Positions 33,587-41,358 of a stretch of 41,358 nt of DNA are shown here, one piece after another. The stretch comes from Acidimicrobiaceae bacterium (GTDB lineage Bacteria > Actinomycetota > Acidimicrobiia > Acidimicrobiales > Aldehydirespiratoraceae): the NCBI GenBank assembly GCA_028819005.1, contig JAPPMP010000021.1:42125-83482 (forward strand), in the 5' to 3' direction. A model generated the notes under the pieces. It had not been told where the DNA came from, did not search any database, and saw only the letters and a program-made list of their open reading frames with translations. A program made the position numbers and the translations under genes. Every line of letters begins with the position of its first letter. The stretch's first letter is position 1.

Positions 33587-36500
33587 GTGATCAACTCGAA
33601 GGGCGACGACAACTCAGCGGGGGAAACTGAACCGGTCATCCGACACGAGCAGGCCGCCGACGCCGGCGCGCTGAGACGGTGCATTTCGATAGATCTGGAG
33701 ATCACCAAGAAAACCGGCAGAATACACGCCTTCGCTGGAGTGCGGCCCGACACCGGCGAAAGCGCGACGTTCCCGAACCAAGGCCGCACCTTTCGACAAG
33801 CGCTCCGAGATCTGGAAGAACTCACCACAGGCGCAGAGTTCGTGCTCGGGCACAACCTGATCAAATTCGACCTGCCCCGGCTGCAAGAAACCGACCACGC
33901 ACTGAGCCTGCTGCAACTGCCAGTCGTGGACACTCTGTGGCTCAACCCGCTGGCCTTCCCACGCCACCCGTACCACCGCCTCGTCAAGCACTACAAGGAC
34001 GGAAACCTCCAACGCGAGCAGCGCAACGATCCCGAACTGGACGCGCGGCTCGCTCTCAAGGTGTTCGCAGAACAGCAGCAACAACTGCTTCAAACCACTT
34101 CGAGCCTGCTCACCGCCTGGCACTGGCTCAGCACCTGCAGCGGCGAGCCCGGCTTCGAACTGTTCTTCAGCACCTTGCGCGGTTCACCACGTCCGAGCAT
34201 CGCCGAGGCGCGTGAAGCGATCCGGTCGAGCCTGACCGGACGATCATGCGACCAACAACTCCGCGCCACGACGGCCGACGCGGCAGAATACGGCTGGGCG
34301 CTCGCCTACGCGCTCGCATGGCTGTCGGCGTCGGGAGGCAACTCGGTCATGCCCCCCTGGGTACGCCACCAGTTCCCCGCAGCCGCGCGGCTGCTCAGGC
34401 GTCTACGCGACGAGGCCTGCGGCCACGGGACCTGCAACTGGTGCCGCGAACACCACAACGCCACCCAGCAACTGAAACGGTGGTTCGGGTTCGAGAAATT
34501 CCGCGACGAGCCCACAGACCCGGCTACAGGAAAACCGATGCAGCAGGTGATCGTCGAGGCCGCGATGCAGAACTCAGACGTGATGGCAATACTCCCGACG
34601 GGGACCGGAAAGTCGCTGTGCTACCAGATACCCGCCTTGTCGCGCTACGACAAGACAGGCGCCCTGACCGTGGTGATCTCGCCACTCGTCGCACTCATGG
34701 CCGACCAGGTAGCAGGGTTGGAACAGCATGGAATCTCGTGTTGTGCGACGGTCAACGGGACCCTGTCGATGCCCGAGCGCACAGAAGCTCTCGCCAAAGT
34801 CAGGCTCGGCGACGCCGCGATCTTGTTGATCTCCCCTGAACAACTCCGCAGCGTGGGAGTGCGCAACGCGATCGCGCAGCGAGAAATCGGCCTATGGGTA
34901 CTCGACGAAGCCCACTGCCTGTCAAAATGGGGACACGACTTCCGCCCCGACTACCGCTACGTCGGGCGCTTCATCCGCGAGAAGGCCGAGCACAGCCGAA
35001 TACCACCAGTGCTGTGCCTGACCGCAACCGCCAAACCAGAGGTCAAAGAAGATCTCTGCGAGTACTTCCAGCAGCACCTCGACGCAGACCTGGTCGTATT
35101 CGACGGCGGCAGCCGCCGCACCAACCTCGACTTCACCGTGCTGCAGACAACCGAAGTCGGGAAGTTCCACGACATCCTCGCCCAGTTCAACCAGCACCTG
35201 CCCCAAGACACGCCCGGCGGGGCCATCGTGTATTGCGCCACACAACGCAGAACCGAGGAAGTCGCCGCATTCCTCCGAGACCAGAGGATCGACGCAGGCC
35301 ACTTCCATGCAGGTTTGCAACCCGAGGAGAAAAGAAACGTCCAGCAGGGCTTCATCCGAGGCGACCTGCAGGCCATAGCCGCAACCAATGCCTTCGGCAT
35401 GGGCATCGACAAACCCGACGTGCGGCTCGTCGTCCACGCCGACATTCCCTCCTCGCTCGAGAACTACCTCCAAGAAGCCGGGCGCGCCGGCCGGGACCAG
35501 CAACAAGCGCACTGCATCCTGCTCTACACCGACGCAGATGTGGACCGTCAGTTCGGGATGTCGGCCCGCTCCAGGCTCAGCCGACGCGAGATACACGGCG
35601 TGCTGCGGGCGCTGCGCTCACTCGACCGCCGCAACCGCCGCCACGGCCATCACCGCGAAGGCGAAGCGGTCATCGCCACCTCCGGCGAGATCCTCGAAGA
35701 ACCCCAAGCCGACGACTTCACACGCGACACGACCACCGACGACACCAGGGTGCGAACAGCGGTGGCATGGCTCGAAGAAGCGGATCTGCTGACCCGCGAA
35801 GAGAACCATGTCCGGGTCTTCCCCTCGTCGCTGCAAGTCGGCTCCGTCGCCGAAATGCAGGCCAAACTTCAAGCCCAGCCGATCAGCGACAGCTACCGAG
35901 ACGCGTTGACAGCCATGGCCAGGACGCTGCTGCACGCCGACCCGGACGACGGCATCACCACCGACACGCTGATGGAGGTGTCGGGTCTGAGCCCTGAGCA
36001 GGTACGGACCGCGCTGCACGACTTCGAACGCTTCGGCATCGCCCGCAACGAAACCGCCCTCACCGCCTTCGTCCACGCCGGCGTCCGCCGCACATCAAAG
36101 CAAAGGTTCGAGGAGGCAGCAAACATCGAAACAAACCTGATCGAGCTGATGCAGGAACTGGCCCCCAACATGGGCGTCGGCGACAAAGCACCACTGGATT
36201 TGCGCATCGCATCGCAACGCCTCAAAGACGCCGGGATCAAAAACGTCCGCCCCGAACATGTGACCCGCACACTGCAAGGCATCGCCCAAGACGGACGCGG
36301 CGACCAAGGCGCCGGCACGCACAGCGCCCCGGGCAGCCTCTCTATGCGCAAACACAGCCCAGAGAGCGTCCTGGTGGGCCTCAACCGCGACTGGGGCCCG
36401 CTCACCCAGATGGCAGAGAGGCGCCGGCAAGGAGCCCTGCTGCTACTGGACCACCTGCTGGCCAAGCTCGAGCCGGGTCATAGAGGCAACGACCTGCTCG

Positions 36501-38857
36501 TCAAGACTACGCTGGGGGAACTACTGGGAGTCATCGAGGCCGACCTCGTTCTGTGCGCCCAAACCAAAGACCCGCAGAAACTGATGGAACGAGCCCTGCT
36601 CTGGCTGCACGAACAAGGAGTGGTCAGACTCAACCGAGGCCTCACAGTGTTCCGCCCCGCGATGACCATCGCCCTGAGACCCGAAACACGCGGCTTCAGA
36701 CAGACAGACTTCAAAGACCTCCAAGACCACTACGAGCGATCCGTGCGACAAATCCACGTGATGGCCGAATTCGCCGAGAAGGGCCGAAGGGCCATCGCCG
36801 AAGCGCTGCGCCTGTCCATCGACTACTTCAACCTCGGCGAGGACGAGTTCATGCGGCGCTGGTTGCCGGAACGCCGCTTCGAGCTCAAACGCGAGACAAC
36901 GCCCGAATCGTGGCACAAGATCGTAGAAAGCCTCGACAACCCCACACAGCGCACACTCGTGGCCGACGACCGCGAAGCCGTCAACGTACTGGTGCTCGCG
37001 GGACCGGGATCAGGAAAAACCAGGGTTCTCGTACATCGCATCGCCTACCTGGTACGCGCCCGCCGTCAAAACCCCAGGACCATCCTGGCGCTGGCATACA
37101 ACCGGCACGCCGCAGCCGAAATACGCCGCAGGCTCGCTGACCTGATCGGCGACGACGCACGGGGAGTGATGGTGCTCACCTGCCACAGTCTCGCGATGAG
37201 GCTCGTCGGAGCAAGCTTCTCAGGCCAGACGGACCTGTACGGCGATGAACTCGATTCGCTGCTTGCAGACGTCATGGAACAAGCCGTCAACCTCCTGCAA
37301 GGGAACGAACTCGATGGAAGTGAACCCGAAACCGCCGAAACCGATCAAGCCGATCAAGCCGCGCACAGCGATCGGGCTGAAGAAGCAAGGGCACGTCTGC
37401 TGGCAGGATTCCGCTGGATACTCGTCGACGAGTACCAAGACATCGCCCAGCAAGAATACAAGCTGATAACGGCGCTGGCCGGCCAAGCAATCTCAGACGC
37501 AGACGCCCGACCCAGCCTCTTCGGAGTCGGCGACGACGACCAGAACATCTACGCCTTCAACGGGTCATCGGTGGAGTTCATCCGCAACTTCGAGCGGGAC
37601 TACAAAGCCAGAACGACCTGTCTGACCGACAACTACCGCTCCAGCCGACACATCATCGACGCAGCGAACACCATCATCGCGTCGGCCCGAGACCGGATGA
37701 AGACCCACCACGCAATCCACATAGACCACAAACGAGAGCACGACCCGCCCGGAGGACCGTGGGAGGCGCTCGACCCGATCGCGCGCGGCAGGGTGCAAAT
37801 ACTGCCTTCGTCCGACGACGAGAATTCACAGGCTCAAACTGCGATCGCCGAACTCAAACGGCTGTCAGATCTCGTGCCGGACTGGGACTGGTCGCGCTGT
37901 GCGGTGATCGCCAACCAATGGCGCCACCTCGACCCCGTTCGCAGCATCTGCCAACACGAGCAAATCCCTGTGCAGACAGCCAACGAACGCGACGTGAATG
38001 TCTGGCGCCTGCGTGAAACCCAAGCCCTGGTCCGCGAGGCCCAGCGCCTCGGCCCCGGCCTGATCAACACCCGCGACCTCAAGGAATGGATCAGCCGCCA
38101 GCGCCCCAGTCCATGGTTCGAACTGCTCGAAGAAGCCCTCGAAGAACACCAGATCGAAACCAACGCCAAGGACGTGCCGGCGGCCTCTTTCGTCGAATGG
38201 CTGGCGGAATGGCGCCGCGACGCGCGCCGCAGCCAACGCGGACTGCTCCTGCTGACAGCGCACCGTGCCAAAGGTCTGGAGTTCGACCATGTGGTGCTGC
38301 TCGACGGAGACTGGGACCGGCACAGCGGACGCGAAGACCCCGACGCGCCACGCCGCCTCTACTACGTGGCAATGACCCGAGCCCGACAAACGCTCGCACT
38401 GCTATGCCGCGGCGGACGCCATCCATTCCTCAAGATATTGCACGACAAACCATCAGTCCTACAACGCGAACACGTCACGCTGGCACGCCCGGGACCGGAA
38501 CTAGCTCGCCGTTACCGCCAACTCGCCCTAAACGAAGTGTTCCTCAGCTTCGCGGGCCGAAAACCACCCGACGACCGCCTGCACAGAGCCATCGCCGCGT
38601 TGTCGCCGGGGGACACTCTGCAAGCAAGGCAGAACGCGGGCAAGTGGGAACTGCTAGACGGCACCGGGCTGAAGGTGGGGGTTCTCGCCGGCCGCTTCGA
38701 GCCTCCCGACAAAATGGTTTGCACCGGTGCGACCGTCGCAGCCATCGCTACTTGGGGGAAGGACCGCTCCGACCCCGAATACCTCGATCTTGTCCGCTGC
38801 GACAAATGGGAGGTCGTCCTCCCCGAACTCGTCTTCGAACCCACACCGAGGAGCTAG
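33587..38857 (+). CDS. Giant fusion: DEDD 3'-5' exonuclease, RecQ helicase, UvrD/Rep-type helicase
   Basis: 1756 residues in one uninterrupted frame. The first ~170 residues resemble a DEDD exonuclease: ISIDLEI (~31), GHNLIKFDLPRL (~88) and DPELDARLAL (~148). RecQ follows: LPTGTGKSLCYQIP (~335), LDEAHCLSKWGHDFRPDY (~438), FGMGIDKPDVR (~603) and LQEAGRAGRDQQ (~625), then winged-helix-like sequence. An SF1A helicase occupies the C-terminus: LAGPGSGKTRVLVHR (~1134), LVDEYQDI (~1279), GVGDDDQNIYAFNGSS (~1311), LLTAHRAKGLEFDHVVLLDGD (~1556) and YYVAMTRARQTL (~1590). All helicase motifs look intact. An exonuclease joined to RecQ recalls WRN; the extra UvrD half would add the opposite or cooperating translocation activity. 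It probably acts in recombination repair or phage defence, with no gene context to decide. Confidence 0.87.
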   Translation: MINSKGDDNSAGETEPVIRHEQAADAGALRRCISIDLEITKKTGRIHAFAGVRPDTGESATFPNQGRTFRQALRDLEELTTGAEFVLGHNLIKFDLPRLQETDHALSLLQLPVVDTLWLNPLAFPRHPYHRLVKHYKDGNLQREQRNDPELDARLALKVFAEQQQQLLQTTSSLLTAWHWLSTCSGEPGFELFFSTLRGSPRPSIAEAREAIRSSLTGRSCDQQLRATTADAAEYGWALAYALAWLSASGGNSVMPPWVRHQFPAAARLLRRLRDEACGHGTCNWCREHHNATQQLKRWFGFEKFRDEPTDPATGKPMQQVIVEAAMQNSDVMAILPTGTGKSLCYQIPALSRYDKTGALTVVISPLVALMADQVAGLEQHGISCCATVNGTLSMPERTEALAKVRLGDAAILLISPEQLRSVGVRNAIAQREIGLWVLDEAHCLSKWGHDFRPDYRYVGRFIREKAEHSRIPPVLCLTATAKPEVKEDLCEYFQQHLDADLVVFDGGSRRTNLDFTVLQTTEVGKFHDILAQFNQHLPQDTPGGAIVYCATQRRTEEVAAFLRDQRIDAGHFHAGLQPEEKRNVQQGFIRGDLQAIAATNAFGMGIDKPDVRLVVHADIPSSLENYLQEAGRAGRDQQQAHCILLYTDADVDRQFGMSARSRLSRREIHGVLRALRSLDRRNRRHGHHREGEAVIATSGEILEEPQADDFTRDTTTDDTRVRTAVAWLEEADLLTREENHVRVFPSSLQVGSVAEMQAKLQAQPISDSYRDALTAMARTLLHADPDDGITTDTLMEVSGLSPEQVRTALHDFERFGIARNETALTAFVHAGVRRTSKQRFEEAANIETNLIELMQELAPNMGVGDKAPLDLRIASQRLKDAGIKNVRPEHVTRTLQGIAQDGRGDQGAGTHSAPGSLSMRKHSPESVLVGLNRDWGPLTQMAERRRQGALLLLDHLLAKLEPGHRGNDLLVKTTLGELLGVIEADLVLCAQTKDPQKLMERALLWLHEQGVVRLNRGLTVFRPAMTIALRPETRGFRQTDFKDLQDHYERSVRQIHVMAEFAEKGRRAIAEALRLSIDYFNLGEDEFMRRWLPERRFELKRETTPESWHKIVESLDNPTQRTLVADDREAVNVLVLAGPGSGKTRVLVHRIAYLVRARRQNPRTILALAYNRHAAAEIRRRLADLIGDDARGVMVLTCHSLAMRLVGASFSGQTDLYGDELDSLLADVMEQAVNLLQGNELDGSEPETAETDQADQAAHSDRAEEARARLLAGFRWILVDEYQDIAQQEYKLITALAGQAISDADARPSLFGVGDDDQNIYAFNGSSVEFIRNFERDYKARTTCLTDNYRSSRHIIDAANTIIASARDRMKTHHAIHIDHKREHDPPGGPWEALDPIARGRVQILPSSDDENSQAQTAIAELKRLSDLVPDWDWSRCAVIANQWRHLDPVRSICQHEQIPVQTANERDVNVWRLRETQALVREAQRLGPGLINTRDLKEWISRQRPSPWFELLEEALEEHQIETNAKDVPAASFVEWLAEWRRDARRSQRGLLLLTAHRAKGLEFDHVVLLDGDWDRHSGREDPDAPRRLYYVAMTRARQTLALLCRGGRHPFLKILHDKPSVLQREHVTLARPGPELARRYRQLALNEVFLSFAGRKPPDDRLHRAIAALSPGDTLQARQNAGKWELLDGTGLKVGVLAGRFEPPDKMVCTGATVAAIATWGKDRSDPEYLDLVRCDKWEVVLPELVFEPTPRS

Positions 38858-38908
38858 TCCCCGCCGAAGCACCACTCCCAAACTCCAAAGATATTTCATT
38901 AATTTATA

Positions 38909-38937
38909 TTGCTTATTGATCCGATAGCGGTTAAGGT
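38909..38937 (+). promoter_or_regulatory. Promoter of small coiled-coil copy 3 (conserved element, copy 2)
   Basis: TTGCTT at 38909-38914, a 17-bp spacer and TAAGGT at 38932-38937, then 7 nt and ATG at 38945, predict a leaderless mRNA. The sequence from TTTCATTA (38894) to ATGGA aligns with 19493-19547 before copy 1, although the genes to the left are unrelated. Confidence 0.6.
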
Positions 38938-38944
38938 CCAAAAC

Positions 38945-39175
38945 ATGGATGTAGAAGCCATCGCGCAACTCGTCACCTTTCTAGTGGCCGCCCTGGCAAT
39001 CATCTGGCACCAGCAGCACAACACAGACAAACTCCGCGAAGAACTGAACGACTCAAACCGCCAACTCCGCGAAGGCATCACCGAGAACGGACAGCGATTA
39101 GCGCGCATTGAAGGGTTCTTGGGCATAGGCATGCCCGCCGTTCCCGACGAGTCCGTCGACGCAGGACCCAAGTAG
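38945..39175 (+). CDS. Small membrane-anchored coiled-coil protein, copy 3 (unknown family)
   Basis: A 76-residue relative of the proteins at 19543-20142. It has an N-terminal hydrophobic helix (IAQLVTFLVAALAIIW), the same WHQQ motif, a shorter coiled coil (KLREELNDSNRQLREGI), then NGQRLARIEGFLGIGMP and an acidic tail. It is shorter than copy 2 because part of the coiled coil is missing. It lies 87 bp after the helicase fusion gene, with its own promoter element. Function is unknown; membrane attachment with a cytoplasmic coiled coil is the best structural guess. Confidence 0.7.
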   Translation: MDVEAIAQLVTFLVAALAIIWHQQHNTDKLREELNDSNRQLREGITENGQRLARIEGFLGIGMPAVPDESVDAGPK

Positions 39176-39241
39176 CAGACTCCGGCCACTCAACCAGGCC
39201 GAGCAACCACTCCCCGATGGGTGTGACACAGCACCGATGAC

Positions 39242-39247
39242 TACCCT
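39242..39247 (+). promoter_or_regulatory. Possible -10 box for the acyl-CoA ligase gene
   Basis: TACCCT lies 8 nt before the ATG at 39256, with no Shine-Dalgarno sequence. The -35 region is unclear. Confidence 0.35.
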
Positions 39248-39255
39248 CGGGGGCT

Positions 39256-40827
39256 ATGCATGACGCCGGTTGGGAGACGATCCCAGAGCTCATAGACGAC
39301 GCAGCCAATCGCTTCGGCGACCTTGAAGCAATGGTGGACGGCGACATTCGCTGGAACTTCCGCGAGTTCCGCACCGAGATCCACACCGCAGCGCGTGCCT
39401 TGATGGCCTCAGGGGTGAGCGCAGGCGACCGCGTGGCGTTGTGGGCACCGAATATATGGGAATGGGCCGTAGCCGCACTCGGTGTGCATGTCGCCGGCGG
39501 GGTCGTAGTACCGATCAACACTCGTTTCAAAGGCCGCGAAGCCGCCTATGTGCTTGAGAACTCGGGGGCCAGGATGCTGTTCTGTGTCACCGACTTCCTC
39601 GACACTGACTACGTTGCGCTGTTGCACCAAGCCGATGTCCCCGAGTCGTTGGCTGAGATCGTTGTGATGCGAGGAGACTGCCCAGTAAACACGACGAGTT
39701 TCGGTGATTTCATGGAACGCGCCGAAGCAGTCGGCGAAACCGAGCGGGCCGCCCGCAGCGACGCCATCGCCGGCGACGACCTCTGCCACATCATGTTCAC
39801 CTCCGGCACGACGGGCGACCCCAAAGGCGCAATGCTGATCCATTCGGCAGTCTGCCGGTCCTATCTGAGCTGGTCCCAGGTGATCGGGCTCGACCGCGAT
39901 CGTTACCTGATCATCAACCCTTTCTTTCATTCGTTCGGACTCAACGCGGGGATTCTGGCCTGCCTGATGACCGGGTCGACGATCATTCCCCACCCGGTTT
40001 TCGACGTGCCGTCGGTGATGAAACGCATACCCGAAGAGCGCATTTCGATGCTCCCGGGACCGCCTGCGATCTACCAGACAATCCTCAACGCCGAGGATCT
40101 CGACCAATGGGACATGTCGTCGCTGCGCCTCGCGGTGACTGGCGCCGCTGCGATCCCTGTCGAGATGATCGTCTCGATGCGCGAGCGGCTCGGTTTCGAG
40201 AAGATCGTGACCGGCTACGGCCTCACCGAGTCATCGGGGATCGCCACCATGTGCCGCCACGACGACGACCCGGCGATCATCGCCAACACCAGCGGCCGGG
40301 CGATCGACGACGTCGAAGTGCGAATCGTCGACGCGGCGGGCCTGGAGGCGCCCCGAGGCGAACCGGGCGAGATCGTCGTGCGCGGCTACAATGTGATGAA
40401 GGGCTATCTCAACGACCCGGCCAAGACCGCGGAGACGATCGACGCCGACGGTTGGCTGCACACCGGCGATATCGGGGTGATGGACGCCGACGGCAACATC
40501 GATATCACCGACCGCGTCAAGGACATGTTCATCAACGGTGGATTCAACGCCTACCCGGCCGAGATCGAGAACCTGATGATGAACCATCCCGGCGTCGGGC
40601 AGGTGGCCGTGGTCGGCGTGCCCCACGAGCGGTTGGGTGAGACCGGTTACGCCTTCGTGGTGCCTGCGGTCGGGACAGAGCCAGACGCCGACGCGCTGAT
40701 CGCCTGGTGTCGCCGCGAGATGGCCAACTACAAGGTCCCGCGCCACATCGAATACGTCGACTCGCTCCCCCTCAACGCCAGCGGCAAGGTTCTCAAATAC
40801 CAGCTCCGCGAGCGCGCCGTCCGGTAG
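39256..40827 (+). CDS. FadD3-like acyl-CoA synthetase (AMP-forming)
   Basis: A 523-residue ANL-superfamily ligase. The P-loop-like MFTSGTTGDPKGAM is near residue 178, GYGLTESSGIATMC near 320, and WLHTGDIGVMDADG near 400. The catalytic lysine in LNASGKVLKYQLRE is near residue 512. Overall it recalls FadD3, which activates the HIP intermediate of steroid rings (for example FFHSFGLNAGILACLMTG and LPGPPAIYQT). It makes an acyl-adenylate and then the CoA thioester. This fits with the DUF35, thiolase and acyl-CoA dehydrogenase genes to its left, although the large helicase gene lies between. A medium- or long-chain fatty acid substrate is the alternative. Confidence 0.85.
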   Translation: MHDAGWETIPELIDDAANRFGDLEAMVDGDIRWNFREFRTEIHTAARALMASGVSAGDRVALWAPNIWEWAVAALGVHVAGGVVVPINTRFKGREAAYVLENSGARMLFCVTDFLDTDYVALLHQADVPESLAEIVVMRGDCPVNTTSFGDFMERAEAVGETERAARSDAIAGDDLCHIMFTSGTTGDPKGAMLIHSAVCRSYLSWSQVIGLDRDRYLIINPFFHSFGLNAGILACLMTGSTIIPHPVFDVPSVMKRIPEERISMLPGPPAIYQTILNAEDLDQWDMSSLRLAVTGAAAIPVEMIVSMRERLGFEKIVTGYGLTESSGIATMCRHDDDPAIIANTSGRAIDDVEVRIVDAAGLEAPRGEPGEIVVRGYNVMKGYLNDPAKTAETIDADGWLHTGDIGVMDADGNIDITDRVKDMFINGGFNAYPAEIENLMMNHPGVGQVAVVGVPHERLGETGYAFVVPAVGTEPDADALIAWCRREMANYKVPRHIEYVDSLPLNASGKVLKYQLRERAVR

Positions 40828-40940
40828 CGCTGAACCGGCAGCTGGCTCCAGGGGCGGGGTCCGCTTGGTGTAGAGCTTTCTGAGGCGGGCTGGTGAGGAG
40901 GTCGAACAGATCCATGACTGCACGGTGTTGATTACGCCAG

Positions 40941-41088
40941 GGCAGCCGGCGGCGGCGCGTTCGGTCTGGCTCAGCTGCGTCTTGTGCCACAGCGCGTTGG
41001 CAGCCTCGGAGGCCACAAGGCGTGGTGCGTGCAGTTCTTCGCCGCCGACAGTTCCCGGCGCATTGGCCCCAGCCGCCGGCTCGACCAC
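40941..41088 (-). pseudogene. Remnant of a VapC-type PIN-domain gene
   Basis: One minus-strand frame contains a stretch typical of the middle of VapC toxins, EELHAPRLVASEAANALWHK (about residues 17-36 of the fragment), including the conserved Glu. The N-terminal part with the first active-site Asp is missing, and the sequence after about 40941 no longer resembles a PIN domain. No antitoxin gene is adjacent. It is a broken toxin gene at most. Confidence 0.4.
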
Positions 41089-41114
41089 GGGCCTGTGGCG
41101 GCGGGGGCTTGGGT

Positions 41115-41143
41115 TTGTGGGGCGCTGTTCCAGGTGGTATCGT
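41115..41143 (+). promoter_or_regulatory. Possible promoter for the gene entering the right edge
   Basis: TTGTGG at 41115-41120, a 17-bp spacer and TATCGT at 41138-41143. It would give a leader of about 35 nt before the ATG at 41187, which has GGAG at 41177-41180. Confidence 0.35.
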
Positions 41144-41186
41144 GGGCGCTGGTTAATTCGTCAGTACGCGTGGACTGGAGCGAGCA

Positions 41187-41358
41187 ATGGCAGGCATGGG
41201 CAGGACAGGCATGGGCGAGGTTTCCGCGGAGGCGGGTTCGGGCGCGGCTGCGGTGCGGTCGGTGCCGGTGTCTGCTGCGAACCCCCCCCCCCCCCCGGTT
41301 GGGGGGTTGTTGGGGGTTTGGGGGGGGGGGGGGGGGTTTTGTTGGTGGCAGCGGCGGG
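41187..41358 (+). CDS. Possible 5' end of an unidentified gene, cut by the window edge
   Basis: An ATG at 41187 with GGAG 6 nt upstream opens a frame to the right edge. The first ~30 codons encode a Gly/Ala/Ser/Val-rich sequence beginning MAGMGRTGMGEVSAEAG, with no recognised domain. From 41282 the translation depends on a run of 15 C and then long G runs, so the frame there cannot be trusted. Confidence 0.3.
   Translation, partial: MAGMGRTGMGEVSAEAGSGAAAVRSVPVSAANPPPPPVGGLLGVWGGGGGFCWWQRR
41282..41336. repeat. C and G homopolymer runs (likely contig-end artefact)
   Basis: Fifteen C at 41282-41296, six G at 41301-41306, five G at 41312-41316 and seventeen G at 41320-41336. Nothing similar occurs elsewhere in the window. 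Assembly or sequencing error at a contig end is the simplest reading. A true G-quadruplex-forming tract is the alternative. Confidence 0.7.

Noticed and set aside
34894-35997. 367-codon frame inside the RecQ region
   Set aside because: Extreme Arg/Pro content and complete overlap with an intact helicase; a GC-driven shadow frame.
40231-41088. 285-codon minus-strand frame over the end of the ligase gene
   Set aside because: Most of it is the antisense of the ligase; only the last ~150 bp, outside the ligase, resemble a real protein (the vapC remnant).

Overview
The window looks like chromosomal DNA of a high-GC actinobacterium. An acidimicrobial (Acidimicrobiia-like) lineage is my best guess; this is inferred from gene content, not from any rRNA or marker gene. 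Supporting signs are high GC, frequent GTG starts, many genes whose start codon lies 6-8 nt after a TANNNT -10 box (leaderless transcripts), a stand-alone LigD-type polymerase domain, and steroid-type acyl-CoA enzymes. I see no rRNA, tRNA, CRISPR array, transposase or complete integrase.

Left part (1-11.4 kb): metabolism. It holds a membrane-anchored, Tat-type molybdopterin oxidoreductase (open at the left edge), a phosphoribosyltransferase, a LigD-polymerase gene with a small membrane-protein gene, ilvD, a TetR regulator overlapping an MFS exporter, and a glcD-glcE-glcF glycolate oxidase operon.

Middle part (11.4-24.9 kb): a DNA-end-processing and restriction island. Leftward genes encode a HerA-like ATPase, SbcD (Mre11), SbcC (Rad50) and a NurA-like nuclease, the partners of the archaeal end-resection machinery. 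A rightward DNA methyltransferase and a short decayed reading frame sit between sbcC and nurA. Next come two tandem copies of a small membrane/coiled-coil protein (the first broken by a stop codon) and an McrBC restriction pair. McrB has three N-terminal repeats resembling the SAM-like core-binding domain of tyrosine recombinases. Just upstream of mcrB an orphan reading frame carries two more copies on a 253-bp, about 99% identical DNA duplication. I regard this modular McrB locus as the most likely undescribed system in the window.

Right part (24.9-41.4 kb): an AIM24-family gene, a VapBC pair, then a lipid/steroid-like catabolic cluster (DUF1214 protein, DUF35 protein, Ltp2-like thiolase, amidohydrolase, two acyl-CoA dehydrogenases, and a FadD3-like ligase further on). 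Between them lies a 1756-residue exonuclease-RecQ-UvrD fusion, followed by a third copy of the small coiled-coil gene with the same promoter-proximal sequence as the first copy. The right edge carries a vapC remnant, a possible gene start and long C and G homopolymers that look like a contig end.

A recurrent oddity is that five gene 3' ends carry short tandem or direct repeats that include or abut the stop codon.
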